From a bacterium (lineage in GTDB: Bacteria > Zhuqueibacterota > QNDG01 > JAFGCO01): a DNA stretch of 36,937 nt. Each line of letters starts with the position of its first letter. The first letter of the stretch is position 1. The notes beneath the pieces were generated by a model. That model was not told the DNA's origin. It searched no databases and saw only the letters and a program-made list of their open reading frames with translations. Below, one piece after another: positions 16,181 to 25,175 of this stretch. Both the position numbers and the translations under genes were made by a program. The stretch lies in assembly GCA_016930535.1 (NCBI GenBank), contig JAFGGN010000080.1:1-36937 (forward strand), in the 5' to 3' direction.

Positions 16181-16603
16181 ATGCGGGAAGCGGGACAGGT
16201 CATTGCCATTCATCAGGGCTTCGCTGAAATTAAAATGAGCATGAAAGGCGGATGCGCGTCATGCCACGCAAACGGCATGTGCCATATCAGCGGAACCGGA
16301 GTCCGGACGCTGACACTGCCGCTTCGGGGATTCAATGTCGAAGTGGGAGACTATGTCGAGATCGAAACACCGGCGCGCAGCCTGCTTTCCGCATCCTTCA
16401 TTATTTTTATTCTGCCCCTGCTGGTCTCCGGGCTGGCCTATTTTATCATCTCCGCAAATACGGCAAATCAGGAGTTCGCACTGCTGGGCTTTTTCGGCTG
16501 TTTCCTGCTCGCGCTGCTGCTCATCATGTTTCTGGACCGGTTTTTTGGCCGAAGGGCATTTTTTGAACCCAAAATCACAGGCAAATCGAACCATGTCGGA
16601 TAA
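16181..16603 (+). CDS. RseC/MucC-family membrane protein
   Basis: 140 aa. Cys25, Cys28 and Cys34 (CASCHANGMC) form the N-terminal cysteine cluster of the RseC family, followed by a beta-rich portion (VGDYVEIE) and two membrane helices at about 69-91 and 99-118. RseC members take part in reducing SoxR in E. coli, with the Rnf complex, and in sigma-E regulation; in other bacteria their role is mostly unproven. It starts 22 bp after the metal-binding gene, no sigma-E or Rnf gene lies nearby, and the neighbours point to thiol or metal redox work. Confidence 0.8.
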   Translation: MREAGQVIAIHQGFAEIKMSMKGGCASCHANGMCHISGTGVRTLTLPLRGFNVEVGDYVEIETPARSLLSASFIIFILPLLVSGLAYFIISANTANQEFALLGFFGCFLLALLLIMFLDRFFGRRAFFEPKITGKSNHVG

Positions 16604-16633
16604 TTGATCTGAATCACCTCCCGTGGAGACTTT

Positions 16634-17047
16634 ATGCGCAATCAGTTACGCAATGCAGGGTTACCGGTTTTCCTGCTTGTACTCTTATTTGCCTGTCAGA
16701 AAACAGCAACCACATCGATGACGGTGGATACGCTCAAATCGATACTCGATGCCGGCGAGCCGTTGAAACTGATCGACGTCCGAACCGAATCCGAGTACAC
16801 GGGCAGTCTGGGGCATATCCGGGGTGCGGAGCTGATGCCGCTGGCGGACATCGAACAATGGTCGGCATCCTTAAATCATTCCGGTTTGCCAATCGTTGTG
16901 ATCTGCCGCAGCGGCAACCGGAGCGGCCAGGCACAAAAAATACTTGCAGAAAAAGGCATTCATAGCATCAACCTGACCGGTGGCATGATCAACTGGAACA
17001 AAATGGGATACCCGGTGATCAAATCAGGCGGGGAAAATGAATCATGA
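16634..17047 (+). CDS. rhodanese-domain lipoprotein
   Basis: 137 aa. Hydrophobic N-terminus and lipobox LFAC (Cys21) indicate a lipoprotein. A single rhodanese domain follows: DVRTESEY and GHIRGA in the first half and the active-site loop CRSGNRSG with Cys91. Rhodaneses carry sulfur as a persulfide on this Cys. Placement outside the cytoplasm suggests sulfur transfer or thiol redox in the periplasm; the substrate is unknown. The stop overlaps the next gene's ATG (ATGA), so the two are translationally coupled. Confidence 0.9.
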   Translation: MRNQLRNAGLPVFLLVLLFACQKTATTSMTVDTLKSILDAGEPLKLIDVRTESEYTGSLGHIRGAELMPLADIEQWSASLNHSGLPIVVICRSGNRSGQAQKILAEKGIHSINLTGGMINWNKMGYPVIKSGGENES

Positions 17048-17427
17048 AATATACATTCAGTAAAATTGTGGACATGCCCTTCGAAAAAGCCGTGGATCAT
17101 GTAAAATCACGTCTTAAAACCGAGGGTTTCGGTGTGCTGACCGAAATCGATGTCAGGGCCACGCTGAAGAAAAAACTCGATGCGGATTTCAGAAACTATA
17201 CCATTCTGGGCGCCTGCAATCCGCCCTTTGCCTATCAGGCCCTGCAGCAGGAACGCATGATCGGCGCCATGCTGCCGTGCAACATTATCGTTCAGGATGC
17301 TGAAGGCGGCACGGAAATTTCAGCCATCGATCCGGTGGCATCCATGCAGGCCGTCGACAATCCGGCCCTGGGCAAAGTTGCTGGTGAAGTGCAGCAGAAA
17401 TTGAAGCGGGTGATTGAAAGTCTTTGA
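17044..17427 (+). CDS. DUF302-family protein
   Basis: 127 aa without signal peptide. It matches DUF302: an N-terminal SRLKTEGFGVLTEIDV followed by LGACNPPFAYQAL and LPCNIIV, a pattern I recognise from these small proteins. DUF302 proteins are often near thiol or heavy-metal genes but have no established activity. Its ATG overlaps the rhodanese stop by four bases, so it closes the four-gene cassette. It converges with the secreted esterase 63 bp away. Confidence 0.85.
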   Translation: MKYTFSKIVDMPFEKAVDHVKSRLKTEGFGVLTEIDVRATLKKKLDADFRNYTILGACNPPFAYQALQQERMIGAMLPCNIIVQDAEGGTEISAIDPVASMQAVDNPALGKVAGEVQQKLKRVIESL

Positions 17428-17454
17428 CTCCGGTACCCGTCCTCATTTATTCCA

Positions 17455-17491
17455 GGATCATCGATCCGAATCCTGCAGGATAATCATGATT
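17455..17491. repeat. three short palindromes in a convergent gap
   Basis: GGATCATCGATCC (17455-17467, 5-bp stem), ATCCTGCAGGAT (17470-17481, perfect) and AATCATGATT (17482-17491) follow one another between the DUF302 and esterase stops. None carries a T-run, so a terminator role is weak; a protein-binding or folding role is equally possible. Confidence 0.3.
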
Positions 17492-18660
17492 CATTTTACC
17501 AGACTGATTTTGATGCACCGGACGGATGTTCCTGATCTTAATTCAGCTATATAGACGCCCGAAAGCAGGCTGCCTGCATCAAAAAACACGCGATGCTCAC
17601 CTGAAGCCTGTTTCCCCCCGGTAAATGACCATACCGTCCGACCCTCAATGTTGAAAATCGTCAGATGAACATCCGTATCCCCTGACAATGAATAACGGAT
17701 CACAGTGTGTTGATTGAACGGATTGGGATAATTGTCGAATAACCGGACGGTTTCCGGACGGGAGCCGGATCTGATTCCCGTGTATACGGCCCGCTGACTG
17801 AACATCCAGTGATGCAATCCGTAGGTGCGGACCACGCGGGGTTCCACCTGATGGCCGGATGTATCAAATTCGGAGTAGAAATGCCGCCGCCCCTCGCGGA
17901 TGGCCTGATCGACCGCCGCCGGCTGCAGCATGCGGCAGGTTTCCGAATGAAAATCACAATGTGTATACACAACTGTTTTCCCCGTATTTTCAAGCCGCCT
18001 GACCACGGTTCTGGATTGTTCGACCGGTATCACATCGTCGAATTTTGCATGCAGAATCCATAGACCGTGTATGCCGATGTCTGACGCATCACTGTAAACA
18101 CAGGCACCGGCAACGATAACGGCTGCCGCGAACCGGCCCGGGTACCGTGACAGCATCCCGTAAACCCCCTGCCCGCCCATGGATTTCCCGGCCATATAAA
18201 TCCGGCCCGCGTCGATTGAAAATTCACGTGCCAGCGAATCGATACAATCGCTCACAGTCTCCTGCTCCGGATCCGGCGGGAAATCGGCGACCAGGCCGGA
18301 TACGGATTCCCATGAATGGCCGGAGGGACATTGAGGGTACATAACGAAACAGGGAGAAACGACCTGAACACTGTCGGTGACCCAGTAAACCGCGAATTCA
18401 TTGTCGAGCTGTGTGACATTGTCCGAGCCGCACCAGCGCGCACCGTGGTAAAAAATCAGCATTGGATACAAAAGGGAAGAATCATAATCATCGGGGACAA
18501 AAAGTCTGTAGGGCAGCACCGTCCCCTGATAATCATGCGACCGTCTCTCCAGCCGCGCATCCAGTGCCGGATCCACATCACCCGGTGCCGGTCCGGATGA
18601 GAGGCAGACGATAACTGCAACCGTTCCCGCAAAAGGACAGAATTTAAATATCTGAATCAT
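17491..18660 (-). CDS. secreted alpha/beta-hydrolase esterase with C-terminal sorting domain
   Basis: 389 aa with signal peptide (about 1-25). The catalytic part resembles PHB-depolymerase/feruloyl-esterase-like alpha/beta hydrolases: YHGA oxyanion region, nucleophile elbow GKSMGG with Ser160, an Asp near 208-209 (KFDDVIPV) and His near 283 (GLHHW). The last 80 residues carry NYPNPFNQ (from residue 310), IRYSL and GVYIAELRSG, a type A secretion sorting domain. It probably removes ester side groups from plant polymers outside the cell. AAGGA about 9 nt upstream supports the start. Divergent from the one-carbon operon. Confidence 0.85.
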   Translation of the reverse strand: MIQIFKFCPFAGTVAVIVCLSSGPAPGDVDPALDARLERRSHDYQGTVLPYRLFVPDDYDSSLLYPMLIFYHGARWCGSDNVTQLDNEFAVYWVTDSVQVVSPCFVMYPQCPSGHSWESVSGLVADFPPDPEQETVSDCIDSLAREFSIDAGRIYMAGKSMGGQGVYGMLSRYPGRFAAAVIVAGACVYSDASDIGIHGLWILHAKFDDVIPVEQSRTVVRRLENTGKTVVYTHCDFHSETCRMLQPAAVDQAIREGRRHFYSEFDTSGHQVEPRVVRTYGLHHWMFSQRAVYTGIRSGSRPETVRLFDNYPNPFNQHTVIRYSLSGDTDVHLTIFNIEGRTVWSFTGGKQASGEHRVFFDAGSLLSGVYIAELRSGTSVRCIKISLVK

Positions 18661-18913
18661 TTCCGGTAATCCTTATTTCCCGGAATCCGACCCTGAAGCA
18701 CAGTGAAGAGTCTCTGTCCGGGTGTCATAAACGCTTCGCCTTGTTGTAGCGGGTGGTTTTGTAACTTCAGCACCGGTTATCCGTAGATTGTATAGAGAAT
18801 TTGAAAGAATGTCAAACGAAATTTTTAAAAGCGTCGAACCGGTCATTTTCAACAATGTGCCGGTACTGACCTGTTACTGATGCACACGGTCTGTTTCGGG
18901 TATAAATGCAAAA

Positions 18914-18928
18914 TTTGGACAGTCCAAA
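18914..18928. promoter_or_regulatory. palindromic operator candidate upstream of the one-carbon operon
   Basis: TTTGGAC-A-GTCCAAA is a perfect 7+1+7 dyad 72 bp upstream of the -35 box. Odd-centred dyads of this size suit a dimeric GntR-type DNA-binding domain, and such a regulator is encoded inside the operon. Binding is inferred. Confidence 0.45.
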
Positions 18929-18999
18929 AGTATTCTTTAAATTCTTATTTTTCAATAATTTTTTTTATAAATTTTAATATGCTGTGATGTGATTTTTTA

Positions 19000-19028
19000 T
19001 TGACTTTTTCATTGTTTTTCTTTATACT
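19000..19028 (+). promoter_or_regulatory. strong sigma-70-like promoter of the one-carbon operon
   Basis: TTGACT (19000-19005), exact 17-bp spacer, TATACT (19023-19028), five of six matches in each hexamer. Transcription would start near 19035. Confidence 0.75.
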
Positions 19029-19097
19029 GTATCGGAATGGGAAAAATCACCGGAAGCTCCCATTGACCGGTTTAAATCCCCATAATTAACCATGATA

Positions 19098-19112
19098 CAG
19101 GAGTCCGAATTG
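19098..19112 (+). promoter_or_regulatory. ribosome binding site that decides the fhs start
   Basis: CAGGAG (19098-19103) lies 6 nt before an in-frame TTG at 19110. The upstream ATG at 19092 has no Shine-Dalgarno, so TTG is the better supported start, adding six fewer residues. Confidence 0.6.
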
Positions 19113-20873
19113 AAGCTGGATCCGACAAAACTTGCCGATTGGCAGATCGCCGAAGAAGCTGAAAAAACCATGAAAACCGTGTATCAGCTCAGGAACGAAC
19201 TCGGTCTGACCGAAGAAGAGCTGCTTCCGCACGGCCATTATATTGCCAAGGTGGACTACAAGAAAATCCTGGACCGTCTGAAAGACAAGCCCAACGGGAA
19301 ATACATCAATGTCACGGCCATCACACCCACCCCTCTCGGTGAAGGAAAATCCACTTCCACCATCGGACTGCTGCAGGGCTTCGGGAAGAAGGGACACAAG
19401 GCCACCGCCGCGATCCGTCAGCCTTCAGGCGGACCAACGATGAACATCAAGGGTTCCGCAGCCGGAGGAGGTCTCTCCCAGTGTATCCCGCTCACACCTT
19501 TCTCACTCGGTCTGACCGGTGATATCAACGCGGTCATGAATGCGCACAATCTCGCCATGGTGGCCCTTACGGCCCGTATGCAGCATGAAAGAAACTATGA
19601 CGACACACGGCTCGCCAAAATCGGCCTGAAACGCCTGGATATCGATCCGACACGTGTGGAAATGGGCTGGGTCATCGATTTTTGCGCACAATCCCTGAGG
19701 CATATCGTGATCGGTCTCGGTGAGCGCATGGATGGATACACCATGCAGAGCAGCTTCGGTATCGCCGTTTCATCAGAGGTCATGGCCATCCTTGCCGTGG
19801 CCAACGACCTGAACGATATGCGCGAAAGAATGGCACGAATCGTCGTGGCCTATGACAAGAAAGGCAATCCGGTAACGACCGCGGACCTCGAGGTCGACGG
19901 CGCCATGACCGCATGGATGCTCGATGCCCTGAATCCTTCCCTGATGCAGACGATCGAGGGCCAGCCCGTTTTTGTGCATGCGGGACCGTTCGCCAATATC
20001 GCCATCGGGCAGTCGTCCATCATCACGGACCGTATCGGTCTGAAGCTCAGCGATTATCACATTACTGAATCGGGATTCGGCGCCGATATCGGATTTGAAA
20101 AATTCTGGAACATCAAATGCCGGATGAGCGGCCTGAAACCGAATACGGCCGTGATCGTGGCCACGGTACGGGCGCTCAAGTGTCACGGCGGTGCCCCTAT
20201 TCCCGTCCCAGGGAAACCCATGCCGGATGAATATTTGACAGAGCATGTCGAATGGGTCGAAAAGGGTTGTGAAAATCTGAGTCACCACATCAATACGGTC
20301 AAGCAGTCGGGTATCACGCCCGTGATCTGCATCAATGCCTTCAGCACAGATACAAAAGACGAGATCAGGGCCATCCGGCATGCGGCCGAAAAAGCCGGTG
20401 CCCGTGTCGCGCTTTCCGAACACTGGTTGAAAGGCGGCGAAGGCGCCATCGAACTGACGGAGGCCGTGATCGATGCATGCGAGGAGGAACAGAACTTTAA
20501 ATTCCTCTACGAAAATGAACTGCCGCTGCGTCAGCGCATCGAACGCCTGGCCAAGTACGTTTACGGTGCAGACGGAGTCGAGTACAGTCTGGAAGCCAAT
20601 AAAAAGGCAAAACTGTTTGAAAATGATGAAAATTTTTCTAAATTAAGTACATGCGTGGTTAAAACCCATCTGTCCCTGTCTGACCAGCCTGCATCGAAAG
20701 GCGTACCTTCGGGTTGGAAACTCTATGTCCGGGACATCCTGCTTTATAACGGAGCCGGATTTATCGTTGTGGTGGCCGGCAATATCAGCCTGATGCCCGG
20801 CACCGGCTCCAATCCGGCTTTCCGGCGAATCGATGTGGATGTGAATACAGGCAAGGTGAAGGGACTGTACTGA
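19110..20873 (+). CDS. fhs: formate-tetrahydrofolate ligase
   Basis: 587 aa from the TTG start (593 from the ATG at 19092), slightly longer than the typical 555-560 of acetogen enzymes. It makes 10-formyl-tetrahydrofolate from formate, ATP and THF in the cytoplasm, the entry to the methyl branch of the Wood-Ljungdahl pathway, and runs in reverse in some organisms. Diagnostic sequences are present: [14 protein letters not shown] (ATP-binding loop), [17 protein letters not shown] and the C-terminal [17 protein letters not shown]. First gene of a seven-gene operon with a strong promoter; folD begins 57 bp later. Confidence 0.95.
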   Translation: MKLDPTKLADWQIAEEAEKTMKTVYQLRNELGLTEEELLPHGHYIAKVDYKKILDRLKDKPNGKYINVTAITPTPLGEGKSTSTIGLLQGFGKKGHKATAAIRQPSGGPTMNIKGSAAGGGLSQCIPLTPFSLGLTGDINAVMNAHNLAMVALTARMQHERNYDDTRLAKIGLKRLDIDPTRVEMGWVIDFCAQSLRHIVIGLGERMDGYTMQSSFGIAVSSEVMAILAVANDLNDMRERMARIVVAYDKKGNPVTTADLEVDGAMTAWMLDALNPSLMQTIEGQPVFVHAGPFANIAIGQSSIITDRIGLKLSDYHITESGFGADIGFEKFWNIKCRMSGLKPNTAVIVATVRALKCHGGAPIPVPGKPMPDEYLTEHVEWVEKGCENLSHHINTVKQSGITPVICINAFSTDTKDEIRAIRHAAEKAGARVALSEHWLKGGEGAIELTEAVIDACEEEQNFKFLYENELPLRQRIERLAKYVYGADGVEYSLEANKKAKLFENDENFSKLSTCVVKTHLSLSDQPASKGVPSGWKLYVRDILLYNGAGFIVVVAGNISLMPGTGSNPAFRRIDVDVNTGKVKGLY

Positions 20874-20930
20874 CCGTGCCCGGGACAACGTCTGAGCCCA
20901 TCCGTTTTTGACCGATAACAGGGGATTCGA

Positions 20931-21818
20931 ATGGAAACGAAAATACTCGACGGCAAACAGACCGCACAGGAATTGCGGGAAGAGATGCGTCTGGAGGTTC
21001 TTCGGCTAAAAGAGGCGCATAATCTGGTGCCGGGCCTGGCCGTGGTCCTGGTCGGAGAAGATCCGGCATCCGTTTCGTATGTGACAGGAAAACGGAAAGC
21101 CTGCGAAAAAACGGGGATATATTCCCGTGAGGAAAACCATCCCGAAACGATGCAGGAGCGTGACCTTCTTGCCCTGATCGGGGAACTCAACGCGGATCCA
21201 TCGATTCACGGTATCCTGGTTCAGCTGCCGCTTCCTTCGCACATCGACGAAAAAAAGGTGCTTTATGCCATCAATCCGGACAAGGATGTGGACGGATTTC
21301 ATCCGTTCAACGTCGGCAAAATGATGATCGGTGAAGACACCTTCCTCCCATGCACACCGCATGGCATTCAGCAGATCCTCGTGCGTAACGGAATCGAGAT
21401 CGCCTCGAAACACGTTGTGATTGTGGGACGCAGCAATATCGTGGGCAAACCGCTGGCCATGATGCTGCTGCAGAAACAGGATAACGCCAATGCCACGGTT
21501 ACCGTATGCCATACCCGGACCAAGGACATCGGTCATTTCACAACTCAGGCGGATATTGTCATCGCGGCCGCCGGCCGGCCGAACACCGTGACCGCGGACA
21601 TGATATCCGAAGGCGCGGTGGTCGTGGATGTCGGGGTCAACCGTGTGAACGATGCAAGCAAACCGAAGGGATACAGGCTTGTCGGCGACACGGACTTTAA
21701 TTCAATCATGGGCAAAGCCGCCGCCATTACACCGGTTCCCGGAGGCGTCGGTCCGATGACCATTACCATGCTGCTGCACAATACGATTAAATCAGCCAAA
21801 AGGTTTAAATCGATCTAG
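20931..21818 (+). CDS. folD: bifunctional methylene-THF dehydrogenase/methenyl-THF cyclohydrolase
   Basis: 295 aa, the normal length. FolD converts 10-formyl-THF to methenyl- and then methylene-THF using a nicotinamide cofactor. Motifs: SYVTGKRKACE with Tyr50 and Lys54 in the active site, GILVQLPLP, DKDVDGFHPFN, PCTPHGI, the cofactor loop VGRSNIVGKP, and PVPGGVGPMTITML. AGGGG lies about 6 nt before the ATG. Second gene of the operon; the regulator follows after 3 bp. Confidence 0.97.
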   Translation: METKILDGKQTAQELREEMRLEVLRLKEAHNLVPGLAVVLVGEDPASVSYVTGKRKACEKTGIYSREENHPETMQERDLLALIGELNADPSIHGILVQLPLPSHIDEKKVLYAINPDKDVDGFHPFNVGKMMIGEDTFLPCTPHGIQQILVRNGIEIASKHVVIVGRSNIVGKPLAMMLLQKQDNANATVTVCHTRTKDIGHFTTQADIVIAAAGRPNTVTADMISEGAVVVDVGVNRVNDASKPKGYRLVGDTDFNSIMGKAAAITPVPGGVGPMTITMLLHNTIKSAKRFKSI

Positions 21819-21821
21819 ATT

Positions 21822-22871
21822 ATGGACGCCCGGAAAAACAAAGACTCTTTTGTCCCCATTTATCAAAAACTGTATAATTATTACAGAGAGGCGATCATTA
21901 CCCAAAAGTACCGGCCCGGCGACCGGATCTCCTCCATCAATGAAATGATCGACGACTACGGTATTGCCAGAGAAACCGCCAAATCCGTTTTAAAAATGCT
22001 GTCTGAAGACGGTCTGATCATTCAAAAACCGGGCAAAGGCTCCTTTGTGACCGATCTGGGTCCCCTGAAGAAAAAATGGGGCGTTGTCGTCCCGTTTTTC
22101 TCCACACACGTGGAAGAACTGATCTTTTATCTCAACCAGGAAGCCATCAAACTGGGCCGTGAACTCGAACACTTCGTGGATTACAACAACTGGGAGGAAG
22201 AGATACAGCTGGTGGGCCGGCTGATCAATCAGCGGTACGAGGCCGTGATTGTCATTCCGACATTCGATGAAACGGAAACTGCCTCGTTCTATACACGGCT
22301 CAAATCAGGCGGCACCGTTGTCTCATTGATCGATCATACCATGGCAGGCTCCTACTTTACGTACGTGATTCAGAGTTACGATCTGGGTGTCAAACGGGCC
22401 GTCAGTCATCTTCTGCAGAGGCCAAGCGGCACACTCGCTTTCGTAAAAAACAATATCTGGCTGAAAAGAAACATGGTTCAGGAGCTCATGCAGGACTCAT
22501 TTCAGAATTTTATTTCGGAAAACCGCAGCGGACATGACTCCATCATCATCAGCAATGTTCACGACATCAGCAAGGCTTTTATCATCGATAATAAAATACG
22601 CGGTTTTTTCTGCTGTGACGACAATGATGCCATTCGTGTTATCGGAAGACTGAAAGAATGGCGCATCCGGATTCCCGGGGACATCTCGATCGTCAGTTAC
22701 GGCAACACCGAAATGGCAAAATACTATTCGCCGGCCATTACATCGATCGATCCGCACAGCAGGGAAATGGCAGCAACAACCGCTTCCATTGTTCAGCAGA
22801 AACTGAACGGAGAGGATGTCTCATATTCACAATTCGTTCTGCAGCCGCAGCTCATCGTTCGTGAAACCTGA
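21822..22871 (+). CDS. GntR/LacI-type transcriptional regulator
   Basis: 349 aa. The first 75 residues form a GntR winged helix-turn-helix (YQKLYNYYREAIITQKYRPGD, then GIARETAKSVLKMLSEDGLI and PGKGSFV). From about residue 85 the protein resembles a periplasmic-binding-protein/LacI-type effector domain (WGVVVPFFSTHVEELI, GDISIVSYGN). AraR is the known example of this fusion. Those sense sugars; here the gene sits inside a one-carbon operon, 3 bp after folD, without a clear Shine-Dalgarno and probably coupled to it. It is the likely regulator of the operon through the palindrome at 18914, with effector unknown. Confidence 0.85.
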   Translation: MDARKNKDSFVPIYQKLYNYYREAIITQKYRPGDRISSINEMIDDYGIARETAKSVLKMLSEDGLIIQKPGKGSFVTDLGPLKKKWGVVVPFFSTHVEELIFYLNQEAIKLGRELEHFVDYNNWEEEIQLVGRLINQRYEAVIVIPTFDETETASFYTRLKSGGTVVSLIDHTMAGSYFTYVIQSYDLGVKRAVSHLLQRPSGTLAFVKNNIWLKRNMVQELMQDSFQNFISENRSGHDSIIISNVHDISKAFIIDNKIRGFFCCDDNDAIRVIGRLKEWRIRIPGDISIVSYGNTEMAKYYSPAITSIDPHSREMAATTASIVQQKLNGEDVSYSQFVLQPQLIVRET

Positions 22872-22919
22872 TGCCCCGCTCAGGTGCGACACGGCCTGTA
22901 ATCAGTACAGGAGAAATTT

Positions 22920-23792
22920 ATGCCTATTGAAGGCCTGAAAATTATTGGAGAATCGATTAACGACTCAATCCCCTCGACCAGACAATTGTTTGAAACCAAT
23001 GATATCGAAGGCATCCTGGAACTGGTAAAAATGCAGGATGAACGGGGCGCGGCCTGTATCGATGTAAACGTCGGCACCCGTTCGCCCGGTTTCATGGCGG
23101 ACATTGTCTCCCAAATTCAGCAGATCACGACCAAACCCCTATCGATCGACACACCGGACATTGAAATCGCAGCTGCGGGGCTGGAAGCCTATCGCCCGGA
23201 TCTGGCCAATGGCCGGAAACCCATTTTGAATTCCATTTCCCAATCGCGACTCGAAATGTTCGAACTCTACAAAACACGGCCATTCATTCCCATACTGCTG
23301 ACAACAGAAGACGTCAATGAGAACGGCGAACCCGTGATGAACAAAACCGCCATGGAAACCTATCAGACCGCCAAAAAATTCATGAATGCGGCACCAGACA
23401 TCATCGATGATTTTTCGAATGATCAGATCATACTGGATCCGGGTATTGTTCCGATCGGCAGCGATTCCGAAGGAAATTTCAAACGGCTGATGGAAACCAT
23501 ACAGCTGATCCATGAGGATCCCGGTATGACCGGTGTGAACATGTCCGTGGGACTGAGCAATTTCACCGTCATGCTTCCTCAAAAATGCGCGGACGGCACT
23601 CCGGTCAGGAGTGCACTGGAAAGCGCATTTCTGACCATGGCCATGCCCCTGGGTTTCAACATGATCATCGGGTCCGTGAAGAGGAATTATCAGATACTGC
23701 CCGAAAATCATTCCGCACTGCAATGCCTTACGGATATTCTGAACCTCGAGGGTTTCGATATTATCACCCGCGTGATAACTTTTTACTCCTGA
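22920..23792 (+). CDS. methyl-THF:corrinoid protein methyltransferase
   Basis: 290 aa with a pterin-binding TIM-barrel pattern. It shows IGESIN, DVNVG (48-52), SIDT (75-78), NSIS (Asn104), LDPGIVPIG and GLSNFTVMLP, matching the AcsE/MtgA/MetH-pterin-domain family that moves a methyl group between methyl-THF and the cobalt of a corrinoid protein. AcsE in acetogens and MtgA in methylamine or betaine users look alike at this level, so direction is not set by sequence. AGGAG precedes the ATG. The corrinoid protein at the end of the operon is its likely partner. Confidence 0.9.
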   Translation: MPIEGLKIIGESINDSIPSTRQLFETNDIEGILELVKMQDERGAACIDVNVGTRSPGFMADIVSQIQQITTKPLSIDTPDIEIAAAGLEAYRPDLANGRKPILNSISQSRLEMFELYKTRPFIPILLTTEDVNENGEPVMNKTAMETYQTAKKFMNAAPDIIDDFSNDQIILDPGIVPIGSDSEGNFKRLMETIQLIHEDPGMTGVNMSVGLSNFTVMLPQKCADGTPVRSALESAFLTMAMPLGFNMIIGSVKRNYQILPENHSALQCLTDILNLEGFDIITRVITFYS

Positions 23793-23832
23793 CCTTATCC
23801 CATACAATGCATCCCATGTACAAGGAAGGAAC

Positions 23833-24285
23833 ATGACACAAGACGAACTGGCAACCCTGGATAATACAAAAATATCTCCGCGTGAGAGGAAATTCTCCCA
23901 TCTGATGCTCTGGTTCGAGGATCTCATCAAGGTACCTGTGTTCAGGTGCCAGCACTGCGGAGAATGCCTGCTCTCATCCACCGCATTCACCTGCAGCCAG
24001 CGATGCCCTAAAAGGATCCGGAACGGTCCCTGCGGAGGAACCGGCAAAGACGGATCCTGCGAGGTCTATCCGGACAGAAAATGCATTTGGTTTCTTATTC
24101 ATCGACGAACCAAAAGGATGAACCGGCTGGCTGCGCTCTACGATATTAAAAAAATCCATAACTGGAGCCTTGAAGGCACATCGGCCTGGCTGAATGTGTT
24201 CAAACGGCGCATCGATCCGCCCATCATATTCCTGACACGCGAACAGAAACGGAAAAAACTCAGTGGCCAAGACATTCAAAGATAA
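23833..24285 (+). CDS. metV: methylene-THF reductase MetV subunit
   Basis: 150 aa. Eight cysteines (39, 42, 45, 54, 58, 67, 76, 84) in CQHCGEC, CSQRC, GPCGGT and CEVYPDRKC patterns match the MTHFR_C domain, MetV, which forms a complex with MetF in acetogens such as Moorella and Acetobacterium and is thought to carry a metal/Fe-S site. The N-terminus is acidic and the C-terminus basic. AGGAAGGAA precedes the ATG. The gene overlaps the start of metF by 23 bp, so the two subunits are likely made in coupled amounts. Confidence 0.92.
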   Translation: MTQDELATLDNTKISPRERKFSHLMLWFEDLIKVPVFRCQHCGECLLSSTAFTCSQRCPKRIRNGPCGGTGKDGSCEVYPDRKCIWFLIHRRTKRMNRLAALYDIKKIHNWSLEGTSAWLNVFKRRIDPPIIFLTREQKRKKLSGQDIQR

Positions 24286-25174
24286 AATCGATTCGGGCCG
24301 GTTCATTCTCTGCGGAGAACTGGGCCCGCCGCAAAGCTGCAACGGGGACGTGATCCGAAAAAAATCGGCGCATTTCAGGGGCCATGTGGACGCCGTGAAT
24401 ATCACGGACAATCAGACCGCCATTGTCCGCCTGTCCAGCATCGCCGCAGGCAAAATTCTTCTGGAAGAACATATCGAACCCATTGTTCAGATGACGTGCC
24501 GGGACAGGAACCGGATCGCCATTCAAAGCGATCTGCTGGGAGCGGCTGCTCTCGGACTCAACAATGTACTCTGTCTCACGGGCGATTATATGAAATTCGG
24601 CAATCATCCGGAAGCACGGCCTGTATACGACCTGGATTCGATACAGCTGATCGCCGCACTCGCCCGGATGAACGAAGGCAGGCTGCTCTCGGGCGACACC
24701 ATGAAAACCCCGCCCCATTTCTGCATCGGGGCCGCTGCCAATCCCTTTGCGGAACCATTCGAAATGCGCCTCATCCGTTTGTACAAAAAAATCAGGGCCG
24801 GTGCGCATTTTATTCAGACCCAGCCGGTATTCGACATTGAATTGTTCGAAAAATGGATGGAAAAGGTCCGTGAAATGGAACTCGCGGAAAAAACCGCGAT
24901 TCTGGCGGGCGTCATGCCCGTAAAATCCGTCAATGCACTTCTGCATATGCAGAAAGAGGTCCCCGGCGTACGTATCGACGAAGCCTATATATCCCGCATG
25001 AAAACAGCCGCAGATCCAGAGGAAGAAGGCATCAAAATGGCCGTGGAAATCATCAGTCACATTAAAAATATCAAGGGCATCCGCGGCATACACCTGATGC
25101 CCGTGATGTGGGAAAGCATCACGCCCGTGATCCTTCGCGAAGCAGGTCTGAATCGTCAAAACGAGGAGAAATAG
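24263..25174 (+). CDS. metF: methylene-tetrahydrofolate reductase
   Basis: 303 aa, an FAD-binding (beta/alpha)8 barrel. It makes methyl-THF from methylene-THF, or the reverse. Motifs: ILCGELGPP (active-site Glu region), AVNITDN, MTCRDRNR, LTGD and GAHFIQTQPVFD. The start is GTG at 24263 inside metV, with GGAAAA upstream; no later start fits the conserved N-terminus. Without the usual electron-carrier subunits nearby, the electron donor is unknown. It is followed one base after the stop by the corrinoid-protein ATG. Confidence 0.95.
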   Translation: MAKTFKDKIDSGRFILCGELGPPQSCNGDVIRKKSAHFRGHVDAVNITDNQTAIVRLSSIAAGKILLEEHIEPIVQMTCRDRNRIAIQSDLLGAAALGLNNVLCLTGDYMKFGNHPEARPVYDLDSIQLIAALARMNEGRLLSGDTMKTPPHFCIGAAANPFAEPFEMRLIRLYKKIRAGAHFIQTQPVFDIELFEKWMEKVREMELAEKTAILAGVMPVKSVNALLHMQKEVPGVRIDEAYISRMKTAADPEEEGIKMAVEIISHIKNIKGIRGIHLMPVMWESITPVILREAGLNRQNEEK

Positions 25175-25175
25175 A

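Larger units (their letters stand above)
18661..19091. other. 431-bp divergent control region
   Basis: No gene is seen. It holds the promoter and operator candidate for the one-carbon operon (listed separately) and an AT-rich stretch at about 18930-19025. No riboswitch fold, such as a cobalamin or folate type, was recognised, and the predicted leader is only about 57-75 nt. Confidence 0.6.

Noticed and set aside
18661..19091. cobalamin or THF riboswitch before the one-carbon operon
   Set aside because: The predicted leader is too short and shows no conserved core such as the B12 box.
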